DNA of 64,000 nt, from contig NC_092665.1 of assembly GCF_032118995.1 (NCBI RefSeq), positions 10,148,512 through 10,212,511 of the forward strand. Reading direction: 5' to 3'. Positions 33,706 through 48,700 of this stretch are shown piece after piece. A program made the position numbers and the translations under genes. The notes under the pieces are model-generated. The model was not told where the DNA came from. It saw nothing but the letters and a program-made list of their open reading frames with translations, and did no database searches. Positions within the stretch are counted from its first letter, which is position 1; every line of letters starts with the position of its first letter. Source of the DNA: Asterias amurensis. Its lineage: Eukaryota; Echinodermata; Asteroidea; Forcipulatida; Asteriidae.

Positions 33706-36700
33706 TTTTTTAAAGCTGGAATCCAAACTTTATCAACACATTCAAAAAGATCCAGATTAAAAGGTGTGTTAAATTTAGAACTGAAAGGATTTGATTAATT
33801 AAGAGGAAATGAGTTGATTTGGAAACTACGTAATTCAAACCTCAACTTATTGATATGTAAACAAAATTAATTTCAGAGATGCAAACTTGAAATATTTCCT
33901 TTAAAAGAAATTCCCAGATTTTGTGGAATTTGCAGTAATGTTTTCTTAAATTCCTGTTTTACTTCCTTAGACTTGATCCATCCCAAGCACTGAAAGGAAT
34001 ATTCTGGGCTAATTTACATTTAAGAGATATTCCAGTCATGGAAACCCTTTCAACAGGTCAAGATTGAGTGAGTGTTTGTCTTTGATACAGCCGCTGAATT
34101 TACCCATCCACTGGCAAACTGGCTAAAGTAGCTCAGAACGTGCTCTTTTATAAAGCCATGCAACTATTTTTACAAACATTATTTCATCAGCTATATATTC
34201 CCCCATTTGTATGGGTTATGATTTGTATCACTAAAGCCCTTCCCACGGTTGTCATTAAGGTCAGAACAACAGCTTAATTTCAAAGATGTCAAAACGAACA
34301 ATTTCAGAAACTTAATTTCCAATACATGAAATTTAAGGATTTTTTGGTTTTATATATATATTTTTTTTTCTCGCAAGTTAAACAAAGTTTGGGAAGGGAG
34401 AAAAGAATGATTATAAAATTTGTATACTGGAAATGTTTGGCAAATTAATATTCATGAAGAAAATTATAATGAAGACGACTTTTAATCAGCTCAATGGAGT
34501 TTTGTCAAAGAACACACAATGTTTGGGTTTTTGTTTTGTTCAAGGAAGGTTGTTTTGTCTTTTTTTTTGTCTGGTCTTTGCTTATCTCAAAAGTATACAA
34601 CCGTTTGAAGAAACCCCATACATAAACTTTGTGTGTTCTTGTATAAGTTCTATCATAAACTGAATTATACACATGAAATAGCTGCAGATGTACAGGTACA
34701 TGTAGATGGTAAATTAAACATAATATGCAATGAATTAATGATTGGCATAGGGTTATCCATATGCAAGACTTGAATGCAAAAAGTAAAATGCATAAATTAA
34801 CCCTTTTTAAAACAGAAATGTACAGCTACATGTGGATGTGGAAAATGAACAAAGCCGTAAATCAAACAATTGAAGCAAACAAAATGCCCGAAATGGTAGC
34901 AGATGATGATACACCAAGAAAAAATTAATATTTCTAGCGGAGGATAACCAATCAAAATGCTCAATGCAAATTGTTACCAAGGCAATCAGATGTGAAAACA
35001 TTTTGCATAAAAAGATTGTGAGGGGGATGTAAGTGCATCTATAAATGTAAACCATTTTTCTGCCTTTTTTTTTTTTCTTCTCTTTTTTCTTTTCTTTTTC
35101 TATTAAATATTCTTTTAGAAGTTCTAATTTTATAAAGCATTTCATGTTTTTTCCCCGAAGCACAAAATCAAAAAGTCACAACTTTTCAGTTGGACACAAT
35201 GAATGACATGAGGTTTTGGATGCTATATTAACAAAATAAACCGGGAGACAATAGTACACAAAGACACCAATTTCTAATTACCGATGATTAAATCATAAAA
35301 ATCACAAAAATTATTTCTGGATGGAATTTTCATGATGGGTACAGGTTGAACTCAAAAACACAACATTTCTGTTTGGGGACAAAAAAGTTCCTGACAACAG
35401 ATGTGTTAGAGAGAAATGATGTTTACCCGTTATTCGGACAGGAGGCAATCTTTAGGTACAGCTGGTTAGCCTTGCGTCTGTGAAAGCCCAAGTTGACGCC
35501 CAGGTTGATGGTTAAGTCGTTAGGTTTGTTGTGAGTGAGGAAAGTGAGTGAGAGAATGAGTGATGAGTCAATGGAGCAATAGGTAAGAAGGAGGAATGGG
35601 AAGAGGGCAGGGGGTTAAAGGGAGATGCATAACCATGGTACAAGCATAATACATTCATAATCAGTTCAGTTAGATTTCAGATGGTAGATTTGTTGTACAA
35701 CCCAATCAAATATCTTGATCAAACAGAGAAAGCCGTCTGTTTCAAACAGGCACAACCCCCTAACAGTTTAATCAACTGTGAAACTTCAATTCAAACTTTC
35801 ACAAATAGCAGGGGGAAAAAAAATCATTTTGTGATGGATGAAATATTAATATGAAAATTGCAACACAAATGTGACTGCAAAGCCCGAACGAAACATTTTG
35901 ATGCAGTTTTATTTATTTGTAATCAAACATGTTGAATTGGCCCTCAATTTTGTGCCTCATTTGTATAAATACGGGCCTTTGAACACTTGGCATAAAATTG
36001 TGTTTACTTGGCCAGCACACATAAGGAGGTTCTACTTGAAGCTACCAGTTTAGATATTATCTTATCTCCAGATTCATCACCTTATGTTAACAAAGGTACA
36101 ACTCTCAGGGAAAAGAAACATTTTCAGGGCTAGAACCATCTGTCAACAATAACCTGACAGAAAAAAAATGGTTTGTTTTGTAAACAGTCAAATAAAAAAA
36201 TGATATTATCGTTTACAATGTATGACTAAACTAACACTTTGACTACCATGGTTACACACCTCGCATGATCATAACAAATGAATGATTGGGTGAAAAGGTT
36301 AAGGGCTTGACATCAAGCAAGGATAGAGGGCAGCAGACAGCTCAAGACAAGACAACAGAAAAGTGGAAGACTTTAACAACAACCTTGTCGCATGACAATT
36401 TCTACAAACACAGGCATATATTTTGTTTTTCTTTGTTTTGGGTACATAAAGAGAGAAATTAAGCTTGGAGTAAATAAATAAGGTGATCTACTTCAGGATT
36501 TGGGTTATGAATGAGGAGAGAACCTACAACCAATGCTTATGAGCCCCAATGGACCAGAAACTTTATCAGCAAACTTTGTCGTCAGCACATACCACATCCA
36601 AAACTATTCCTTGAGGTACACTTAAATGTTAAAATATATTGCCTGACCAAGTCAATTATTTTTCTCTTAGCTTTCCCTTCTACTGACACATCATTCAGTC

Positions 36701-39700
36701 CAGAATTGAACACTTGGATGACACATAATGTTTGTTTTTGTTTTGTTTTTCATAATTCTGAAGTTACCAATCTCAACTTCACAACAGAATTCAACTTTCT
36801 AATGTGCACATAATATATTTTTTTGAGGAAATTCTAAACAAACACACCATTTGAAAGTAAAAGTCGCAGTTCTCTAATCCAAGATGTTAAATTTGGAAGA
36901 AAGATCAACGGAAAACTTCCTCCATTCCAAATTGGATTCTAAAAATATGTATTCAAAGAAAGGTATTCCCTCCCCCCACCCCCAAAAAAAGTATGTTTTT
37001 TAACCCAAAAAATCCAGGATTATTTTGTACCTCTTAGAAGTGTCTTAAATGTTGGCAGATTGTGCAGCACAAACAGCATACAAGATATGAGTCACCATCT
37101 AAATGCCAAAAGTCCTCATACCATAAACCCCCTGAACTTCAAAATGGACTCTTCCAAAGCAACCGCAAATCAAATTCGTTACAAACGGTGTTAATCAAAT
37201 ACCCACTCTATTTGAAAACTCTCAAATATCCGTTAGGTTAGTGTTAGGTTTCCACTTTTCAGAGATTAATTTTCAAGATTTGGAAGAACTCCATCTTTGT
37301 AGATCAAGAAGCAGTAAAATTTTGCGATAAAAATCTTCAATCGATCGGTCGTACTGTTGGTTTACCTAATGGAACTGTACTTAATATCGGCCATGTCTCT
37401 TCGCATGTTGTACATGAACCGCCTGAGCAAACCAAAAAAGGAAAACATACATGCAAAGGAAATCAAAAAAGAAACACAGTTCAACATAAAAAGATGAGAA
37501 AAATCAGCGAGGAGAAAAAAACTTATAACAAGTCTCTACTGTGGGGTACTCTCTCTTCAGAGTTAGACATTTGGTGTTAATACCGGATAGAACTTAGACT
37601 TAGAACTACAAGGGTTTGCTTTCCTGAAATCTAAGAGCAGGAATCCAAAACTTTTCAGGTGCCATGGTTTATTCTGCACCTACGTTTTCCTCTCACTTTT
37701 TGAAATTATCATCCAAAGGTATGACCTTATAGGAGAGGGCACAGTGCATACTTTTAGATACACTGTTGACAAACATTTGATATGTTCAGTTTTACCTGCA
37801 GTTTCGGATATTTATAAAAAACTTTTCACCTACAGTTTCAGCAAATTTGACATCCTCATTTGGAGTTGGGTTTATTCAATACAATCAAACTGGACAATGT
37901 TCGAGCAAGCACACTTCAACCTTTTTTTTTATGGTGGGTCACAAATTATACTCCCATTCCAATCACCAAATAAGACACTTTGTTAATAATGCCGAGTCTC
38001 AATTCTACAGGAAGACACACCAAATGTCCATAAAAACTCTGAGAAAAAAAACACTTGAAGCTCTAAGGGTAAAGGGTGGATTTTGGCAACATAAAAAATA
38101 AATTCTCTGAACAAAAACTATACTTGGGGAACCAAAAACAAACTAAAACAAGAAAAATAAACTTGGACTTAACATTTCAAATAAAACAAAAACTAAACTG
38201 GTTTTCATTTAGCTGCTTTTTAAGCAAACTTATATTATTTGAGGGAGAGGAAGGGGGGCAATAATCTGATTCATTTTATTTTGGAGAGGGTGGATGCATT
38301 TGGTGGGAAGGACAGTTTCAAGGATGATTGTTAGTAGGGAAATGAGTTAAGTTATGTGAAGGGGTAAGGGAAGGGGATAATAACTAAATCCTCAGAGCTG
38401 ACAATAGAGGGCACTGTCCAACTGCTCCAAACCAATAAAAAAAAAATCATTTTTGTTTCATGTTGGAGATTAACATTAGAATGGAGATTGTGTAACATAA
38501 TGCAACCAGCTGAACAGCCCCCTCTACTGTTCCAAACTCCTACTCTATCTAACTGGATGTCGTGGGGCATGGAATTAACTTTCATGCCCATCTTTCTAAA
38601 CAGATATGTAACAGAGTGAATGAGGTTATAATGTTAAAGGAATACACACAGTTTTCGGGTGACACTATTTCTTTCTTTCTTTTTGTCCTCGTGTTTTTTT
38701 TAAATGTTACTTATCACTCAACCTCCCCCTTGATTTTCAGGAGACTGTCAAAATTGTGTAACTACATTCTGCACCTCTCATCAAAAATAAGATAGGGAAG
38801 AAAACTGTTTTTCAGCTTTCATTTATAAAGAAATTCACAAGACATTACTTTCAAATTAATGGAAAATTTAGTTTTACCTAAATGGTTAATATTTTTAAAA
38901 TCAACCATTACTATTAGCTTCTTTTAAAGGACAATAATTAAAGCATTGTCTTTACTGCCCCTTTATTATTGGAGAGTTGTGGGTTACAGTTCTTAACAGA
39001 ACTTTTAAAAAGACTTGGAGTACACCCGAATGCCTACCAGAAAGAAACAATGTCAACCGTTGCCTGCCAAGTAGTAAAACAACAATAAACACATAAATAC
39101 AGAAGCCCTATCAAATCAGTGGATTCAAAATGATGCTATTACAGTGACATTTTGGCACTATCGATGACACTTAAATGACAAAATGTCAAACAGTTTTTCT
39201 GAGTTGACATATAATTTTCATGCCATTAATGCTTCACAAGAATAATTTACAGAACAGATTAAGAACACATTGTTAATTAACATTGAACAATTTATATATA
39301 TTAAAATATTTTTGTATAATTTATTTTATATTTGAGATATAGATAACTGTCAATGTCTCCTTTTGTTTCTTAATACTTAGAAATTCATTCTGAAATAAGA
39401 AATGGCCGATACAAACTTGAAATTGGTCTATAGAAGAGGTAAAGAAAAGACTACCAGGGTCTGATTGAACAATTCCTGGTTGGAACGCCTTCAAAATACA
39501 AACAACTGTCAAGACACGGAGTTGCTTTTGAAACAGGCCAGTGCCAGCCATCTCAAAGCCATAAATGGCTGGTGGCCAAGAAATATTAATCAAACTACCA
39601 GAAACACACAACCATGCAATACTAAGGAAAGTGTTACTGTACCTTCTCCAGCATATTAGGAGGAATATAACAACGGCCACTAACACCATGATGACAAAAA

Positions 39701-42700
39701 CTGCGGCAACTGCCCCTGCAATAATTGCTGGGCCATAAGGCGCATTCTTAGGACCACCTAAAAGAGTAGGAAAAACATGGTCAGTTTACAAAGAGAAGTC
39801 GCACTAAAGCTTAAGTAGGATAGTCCCGATCGATTTCCTAACCGCCACCCAGGTAGTAGTTAAAAAGCAGAACAGTTCTTTCCAGAACTGAGAAGTCTCC
39901 AAAATTCAGAAAATCTACTCCAAGGTAGTAGAGTATAAAGTGAGACAAGTTCTCAAAAGAACAAAGGTACATGGCAAGTAGATACACACATGGCACTACT
40001 GCAAACCAAATATATATAAATTGATTGCCTCAAACCCCATATTTGATCAGTTTTACTTGTTAGGTTACGACTGACTAATCCAATCAAAGAACACATCTTA
40101 TTTATCCAAACATCTCTTTTCTGCTAGGTAAACTGCTTCATATTGGAAGTTTGGCAGTCATTAACTGAAGTGAAAAAAAGATCAAGTTTTGGGACAGGCC
40201 CCATTCATCCCACCCAAATTTGAGCAATGACAATGATTCGTAATCTTGTTTTCTCTTCAAGAAGCTCTGATGCCCTTTTGTATGATGTCAATGATTAACA
40301 ACAACGATGGTTAAGTGTCTTGCTTTAAGGACACAAGTGCCATGACTAGGTTCGAACCCACACTAAAGGCAACCAGACCTTATGTTATAATTATAATAAT
40401 TTGGGAGGCTAATGACCATCCATTTGTTGAGAAACTGAACTCTGAAGGATGCTACAAAGTGTTCCACCGCAGGCTAAGAGGGCACCTTTGGCAGTCGACC
40501 CAGTGCATGTTAGATGCATCTCGGCCACAACGCACTAATATTCTTTTCATTCATCACACTAATATTCTTTTCTTTAATTGTTACTTTTTTTAAGATGACT
40601 TAACATTTTTACAAAAAAGAATATCATTATCCTGTGTACCTTCTGTTCTTGCGACAAACGGCGTGCTATACTCTCCAATACCAGCTTTTGTGGTTGCAGC
40701 AATCTAAAGGAGAGAAAAAAAATTACCCAAATTAAGATTGTATTTTAACTGATAAGAGTTATCCACAATGAGATATGTTGCTTGGAGGCTTTGTCACTCT
40801 TTAACTAAATCACTATCCATCAATATTAAAGGGACTGTGTTGTCTTGATCAAAGCCAGCCTGTGGCTGTACATGGATTAATGAACACTCTGTTACTGCAA
40901 GCACGCCCTCCCTACGTAACATTATGGAGGGTGCGTGTGTGTGTGCTTGCAGTAACTGGGTAGGGGTTTATGATTCAATGCAGCCACAGGCCTGCTTGGA
41001 TCATGACGACATGGACCCTTTAAAGATCAATTCAAAAGATCCCAATTGATTCCAATCTTATCTTACCATCTCACACTTTCTTTAATTCTGGTCTTTGTAT
41101 ATTAACCATTTCCCCTTCATTTGCCGAACTTACTATTTTTTCATCTCTATGCTATCTTCGGTGTATAAGTTTCATAACAAAAGAGTAATATGAAATAAAT
41201 GTTGACTTGCATTAAATTTTTGTCAAGAAATAACCTCAAAAGGGAAATTGTCTGGGTACACATAGTTTTTCTAAAGTTGAACACACGAATTAACTTAAAT
41301 TGGACTTGAACCTGCAACATCCGGATTAACTTGCCTGTGCTTTTCCAACTAACACACAGGTGCACATTCATTGTTGAATCAAAATGTTATCTCGCATTTG
41401 ACAGGGGATGATCAAAGCATAAGGGCCGCTACACATCAAATGAACTTCGACGCTTACGAGGATAAATTCATCGCACTTACAGAAAATACGTAGTCGGTTC
41501 CCTGTTCGAGCCCAGTAACCTGTGTCCTCTGCACCTCGCTGTGTGCCTCGTGGTTCTGGTAGTGGTACTTGCTATCTCCGACTGTCTCTACAGTAGTTCG
41601 ATATCGGATCTGGTAGGTTGTGATCACGCCATTAGGGAACATTGGAACTTTCCACATCAGTCCTAGGGTTGTCTTGGTTGAACTTTCCTCATCGATGCTG
41701 ACTTCACGGACAGCTGAGGGTACTGCAACATGCAAGGATAACAAGAAGTCAAAATAACATCCTCTCAATGTTTGGCTTTAGGATCGACAAGTAATTATTA
41801 TTTAGCAGGCCTAATACTTCATTTGTGTGAGGGCAGTTTCTACTGAATAAAGGGCACCTCAATGAGGGCACAAAGACAAGGAAATTGCCTCTATGATGTA
41901 CCAGGCATTAGTTGAGGGTTTTTTATTTGGGATGACAAAGCCTGTCATAGATGACAGAACTATATTACTACTCACAACTTGGTAATGATGCATTTCACTT
42001 CTACTAGAATATTAAGAAATGATTTTTGGGGTTGAACAAAGAATTGACTAGAGTGGGATTCGAACCAACGACCTCCGGATTAACGTGCCAGAATATTAAG
42101 AAGTAAAATACATTTTGCGTGAGTACTTGTTTACAGTTGCCTGTCTGGTATCAGATGTTTAACATATTCAACAAGTCTGAACTTTGGTTTCCCTAACTAG
42201 AGTAAGGACCAGCCCCAACCTACTCTTTAATGATTTCTCATGGCACTTGAGAATAATTTTCAGAAAAATTTGAAGTGATTTCATGGATTTTATACAGGTT
42301 TTTTATTTGATGAATAATGTCGGTGTGAATGTTCAATCTCCGTGTGAGTTCATACCGTCCTTGGGAATTCCAGCCAGTTTGATCAACATGCACAGTCACT
42401 GGCAATCAATAAGAGTTTTATGTTTCCTGCACGGAGCATGATTGTTTTTATTGCCAGCTAAATGTTGCAACTTTGTCGGCTGGCTGGGAAGTGTTTCCAA
42501 GTGGGTCATTTTCCTGGCTTCATAAATGTCTAAAACCCGGAGTTTATATGGTTTTAAAATGAGTATATATAAACCACATTGGTGGCATAGGTTATGTGCT
42601 TTCTTTAGCACCATATTAAACTGGATACTTAAAAGTATAATGAATTTGCACTTTTTACACTGAAGTGTTTCAAACAGACTTTGTGAGAGGCAGTTGAAAA

Positions 42701-45700
42701 CTATATCTTTGACAAATCTGTCTGCTATGCAGACTGAAGTAGGGAATCAGACCCAAGCAATACACATCACATTTTATAATGGTAACCTACATTTGCTAAG
42801 CAACAATTCTTTGCGCTTAGCTTGTCAGCTTAAACAGCTACTGGACCACCATCCACTGGACAAGTAACCCAAACTAAAAAGCCAAACATCCATTTTGATG
42901 TACTTGTATTACTCTTCAGATGTCCAACTAGAAACCACTTCCCCAAAGTGAAGCAAATAATTCTTGTACAAATATTTGTAGTCAATAAACATTCTACATT
43001 CCAAGACCTTTGATCTTGGTCTCTGTCCTTACTCTATGGTATGAATTTCTTGACATTCAAGCCCCTACTAGCTCTACGTTTTACGCACTGACCCACAGTT
43101 TTTGGTTTGTGAGACAGTTCAAACGAACACTCAGCATTAGTGTTCAGGAAACAGAAAGCACAAATAATCATGAAATACTGCATCCAAACAATGCTCAGTT
43201 GAATTCCCCTCGCTGAAGAAACCTAAATGATTAAAATAACCTGTCCTTGAAGGGTCTAATTTCTGAGACTTGTTTCAGAGCTTGTTTGTTTGTGTTGCTT
43301 TGATTGGAAGGACTTTCCGTGATGTTATGGGGGCGATGTGATCGAAGCAGATTAATAAAGGGGGAATAAAGCCATGAAAAGGTCCGGCTGGAGAATGGTG
43401 GATGTGGACAAATAAACACCTAGGAGTTACTAGTGGTCATTAAAATCAGAAACATTGTCATGAATGCCAAGTTTGTTCATATAATAGTCTCTTTGATTGG
43501 CAACATACTTTCAAGACACAGTACAAAACTAGTGAGGAAATTGCATTTGGACTGCCATCACTGAAATGAACGGGCACAATTTCTCTGGCAAAACACAAGC
43601 TTTTGTTTGGTTTCAGGGAAAATTTCAACGACTAGTGGGTTTCATTTTCATTTACAAATATTTTTGTTTACTTGAACAGTGGGTCTACACGTGAGGTTCA
43701 TGTAGTTTGACCTTAATTTTCTGCCATTGTCTTCAAATTTTCTAAACTGACTAAGAAATGTGTTAATGAAGTTGGTGCCGTACAAGACTTATGACCATCT
43801 TTTTGCGAACTAGTTGCATGAATGCCATAATCATATGCAGCAAAAGGGAAGGGGACAATTTTCCAAGGGCATCAAGTCTCACTCTGGATGTCAACATCCT
43901 ATGCTCTTCCCAACGTAACGCAGCAATTTATTTGATATTAAAACCTGCTCCTCGCACCCCCCACAAAACAAATTACACTTCAATCTTCACTACAGGGGGC
44001 CGTAAGGGATTGGCACTCTAACCAGATTATTCCTCTAACCTTCCGTAGGTCAAATTCAGCGCCGAGGCCAAGTTTACACACGTCATTGTTTTTCAAGTCT
44101 TTTTTTTCTTCAACAAAAAATGTTGTCCTCAGTCCTCAAGACCAGAAGGCTGTGACAATATTTAGGGGGTTGCTTTTTATTCCGTTAGGATAAATTCAAT
44201 TTTCAGCAATATATTTTCACAGCTTCTGATTCTGCTTGTTTCTTCATCATTTTCTTGCCCTGCCCCCCTCCCAGGGGACATTGAGGATGACTTGGGTAGG
44301 TACCTCTGGGAGGAAAGCCCACCTGTTCTGTTAAATTTCCAGCATATCATGACTGCTTCAAATAACTCTTCAAAATGACTTACTTTTCCATTCTTTTTCA
44401 AAAGGTGATGATGAACAAATATTCTCAAATTCCTCTCACGGTTGAGGAAGTATGAAATTATTCTGAAAATTTATATTCTAAAATAAAACCCAGCACAACA
44501 ATTTTATTATTTAAAAAAAATCACAACTCCCAGTACATGAAATGTCAGTCCTGACATCACTTATTTACAAAGAATTCCCTCGGCTCACATTGTACAATGT
44601 AAAAACCATAATTTGTTTCCAAATATAGACGTGCAAATGTTAGCCAACAACACCTGAGTTTGCGATGCAAAGTTTAACAGCACATCTCACACTTTAGTGC
44701 GATGTTTGATTTTTTTTGATGTTTTGTGAGGAATACCGAGAAGTGAGAAGGCTAAAACAAACTTTAGTCGGAAATCAAACTTCAACTCCATTTGAGAACA
44801 AATTCAAATCCATTTGAGAACAAATTCAAATCCATTTAAGATTTAGTTCAAATCCATTTAAAAAAATAATAATAATCGACTCCCTGCCGCCTCTAAAAGC
44901 TATCCAAGTTGCAAGTGGGTGGAGTATTGAGAAAGGTAAGAGAGGAAAATCTTAAGAAAGGAAGGGGGGAAATGGCCGATTTGAGACAAAAGTCGTTACC
45001 CTAGACACGTGAACGATTAATGGACATGTTGGAACAACACGTACCACTTGAAAAGGTGGCTGTTCTCCCTTGCCCCACTCATTTGAACGAGCACGACGAC
45101 TTAAAGTGGGCTGAGCTTAAGCTTCGGTCATCTTTACAATGTTTGTTTTGGACAGTCTGCAGGGCCTATCAGGATGGCGGGGCCCTGGAACGTTTGGCGC
45201 CAGTAAGGTGCCCACAACATTTAATTTTTTCTGAAACCGTATCAAAGTGACACTTCAGAACCCGTGGGTCCTGGACTAGAATTGACAAGCTAGCCAATCT
45301 CAAGAGAGAGAGAGAGAGACCCTCTCTGTTAAAAAAGTGTTGTTTTAACATTTTTAAGTGCAGATGTCAACTTGATTTGCCAGTTTTGAATAATTTTGTT
45401 GTTACTTTCGGAGAAAGTCAAATCCATTAGAAAATCTGAGGCTTTATTGCAACAATGACTTAGTTTAAATACAACTCCAGGAAAGGCTATTATTTTAAGA
45501 ATGTCTTTAGGGAAGAAAATGTTGTAGTGTTACAAAAGAAGAACCAAAAATGATTTCCAAAAAAGCAAACATTTTGTTCGAATTTATACTCCGGTGGTTT
45601 GAGAAACGGGAAGTTATTTTAAGTACAGTAGAAAAGTCGCTCTTTTTGAAGCTGCCTTCATAACTGGGACTTGTACGCCGAAAAGGGGACAAAATATGAT

Positions 45701-48700
45701 ACACATGATATACTTAAGTTTGTTTTTTCAGCCTTTAGGAAAATTTGATAACAATCTCCAAACAAAACACCCAGGTAGGTTTTATCTGATCTAGAAAGAC
45801 TCCTCCCCAAGGTCACCAGTGTCCACGTTGACGTCAAATGGCCTATTTTGGGAAACAGTTTGATGTACTTGGCCTTAATCTACCGACATGTTTTGTTCAC
45901 TGTCAGTCGACTAAGGAGAGCTTCCCAGTCACAAGTCTAAATTAAAGGGAAAACGCCTGCAAATTAAGCTGACAAATTAAGTCTTTATATCATCATGTAA
46001 AACTGCCATATCACTTGCTGTCCAGGAACAAAACTTTCATTCTTATTACCCTGTTGAATTTGAATCTGTTTGAATCCCTGCATTTCAACTTGAAATGTTG
46101 TTAGTCACAAGCGTGTGGAAACTACAGACAAAAAACATACACCAAGAAGAAAATCCTGACCACTATTATTCTAAAACTGAAAAGGTACTTCTAATCTATT
46201 TGAAAAAACAAATCCTTCCAAACTAAAACATCCACTTTGTTTACAGACAATTTCATAATATGTCGGTCCTCAGGGGAACTTCAACACCAAAACAACTAGC
46301 AGAGACAAAGCCAGCGACTTTCCCAAAATCTAAAATGTTGGTCAAACAATTTTGCTGCATTTCCTGCTTGGGGTAGTGTTTAAAAACAAAATGATTGCAA
46401 CACAGGAAGAGGTGAGGGGACTTAATGTCAATATTGGTCATTTGAAAGGGGTTGTAATTTCTTCGCTTTTAAAACTTTTAGGGCTATCTTGGTAGAGTAT
46501 TAACATGTAAGTACAATTCTCAAAAAGCTACCCCATCAGTTTCAAAGTCTGTTAAAGACTTTTGAATTTTGGACCTGATGAAAGTGCAGACTAATCAGCT
46601 CATTTGAAACAAAAATATATATTTGTTCAAATCAACCTGTGATAAGTCTTGTAAAGAAAACATGACAAAAGAAAGTTCTAGTACCTGCCAATCCTCCAAA
46701 TTTGTTTGACTTTTTGGCCGAACATTGGCCTGCAAAAGGTAGCTCAGATTGAAACGAATGCCTCGTGTCCATGAAGACAGTTTTACGAAGAAGAAAAGTG
46801 ACAGACTTTTGGCCGAACATTGGCCTGCAAAAGTTAGCACAGATTGAAACGAATGCCTCATGTCCATGAAGACAGTTTTACGAAGAAGAAAAGTGACAGA
46901 CTTTTGGCCGAACATTGGCCTGCAAAAGTTAGCTCAGATTGAAATGAATACCTCATGTCCATGAAGACAGTTTTACGAAGAAGAAAAGTGACAGACTTTT
47001 GGCCGAACATTGGCCTGCAAAAGTTAGCACAGATTGAAATGAATACCTCATGTCCAAGAGCCAGTTTTACAAAAAAGAAAAGTGACAGACTTCACTTAAC
47101 AGGGGTTAATAACTCTACCGATAGGTAACAGTGAAAATCACTCACTATCTTTTGCCCGTCTGTTACCAAGTAAGGGAACTCGGCCATGTCTGGCAGCTAT
47201 TAAGCCTATGACTCCTTGGCAATCAAAGCCAATTTGTCAAAAAATCTCCTCCTACCATTTCAGACTTTTTCACCCCGACCCTTGTTATTTTTTTCTCCTT
47301 TTCTTCAGCTGGTAGGTTTGGAATCTCTGAACTTCTGGTTGAGAGATTAGAATGTGTCTGATGGTTTGACAAGCAGCATTCAATTATCCAAACCATCCTA
47401 AATATATTGGATTTCTAATGGTTGTTTTCCCCGACACCAGGTGTTCCTGTAGTTCTTGATTTGTGTTGGTCCTCACAGGGGAAGAATTAATTCTGTCATT
47501 TGTGGGTCTCAGTGACAGACGGTGAAACTTGATTTATGAGCAGTCTATGCCAAATATTTCTCCCCTTTCATTTCTTACATTGAAAACTTTGTCTTTCTAC
47601 TCTCTACTCTCTCATATTCGGACATGTAATTTTCCAATTGCAATACAGGCTCACACTTTTGAACAGTGTTTTTCTGTTTTCTATGGCACTGTTTTTAAAA
47701 AAGAACAAGAGGAATTATGCTGAAAGTTCCACGCCTAAATATTCTAAAGGTTCAAGTATACTAGGTCGTACCATAACATTTAGGAATAACTTTATTCAGC
47801 TATGATAAGCAGAAAAACTGTTTTAAATTCACTTTTTTTCCCTCTCTCCTTTGTTTCTTCTTTCCTATTTTTATATGGTGGTTTGTATGGACCTGCAGAG
47901 AATCAGCACAACCCAATTAAGTCTTAAGTCCCTAATTTTAAGGTACATGGATTGTATTAAGAAAACAGTAGTTCTAAACTGGAACAAAAATTACTACCGC
48001 TTACTTTTTCTAAGATATAACTAAAAACCTAAAGAAGATCTCGTACTTAGCTTCAACATTTCTTGTTTCTCTCTATGCCACGTTACTTTTGTGATTGGGT
48101 GAGATTTTTATCACACAGTGTAAGCTTGTTTGTGCTCTTATTTGCTACTTCTCCTCCAGCTATAATAAGTCAACGGTGATTATCTTCTACTCTGATTGCA
48201 CTTTGGTTCAATCCACGCTATACCGTCATCAGACGCAGTCCCTATATAGCTTTCCTTCCTAGCATTGTGAAGAAGTGGGACTGCAGGGGAAAATTTTTGA
48301 AGGGTACCCCAGGCCAATACTAGTTTCTCATACTTGAGATAGATTTACACAGCATTTCTGCATTGCTGTCTGCCGGCCGATTTATATCAAAGAGAGAGAG
48401 AGATTGAAGTCAATCTTTCTTAGGGAGGTTAGGGTAACGTCCAGGGACTTGCTGAACTGTACAATAATGTTTTTATGGTGTGACTGCGTCAGGCCGAGCC
48501 CGGGAATCGGGTTAAGAATCAAGATTTCTTGGACTGTGATCTGGGTTTCCAGAACAGTAATTGAGACACCTGAATAGTGAGATTGTATAGAGAGTGAGAG
48601 TAACAGTCCCACTGAAAAACTAGATAATTCTGCAAGGATGAATTATTTATTACAGTAGAATAATTCTCCCTCCCTTGTATCCTTTTGAATGCCACCTACC

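Noticed and set aside
42055..42092. Possible tRNA gene on the minus strand
   Set aside because: Only the T-arm/B-box side is recognisable; no acceptor stem or A box, so it is treated as a SINE-like fragment.
46595..46915. Minus-strand open frame with repeated [16 protein letters not shown] blocks
   Set aside because: It is produced by the 95-bp tandem array inside an Eph intron.
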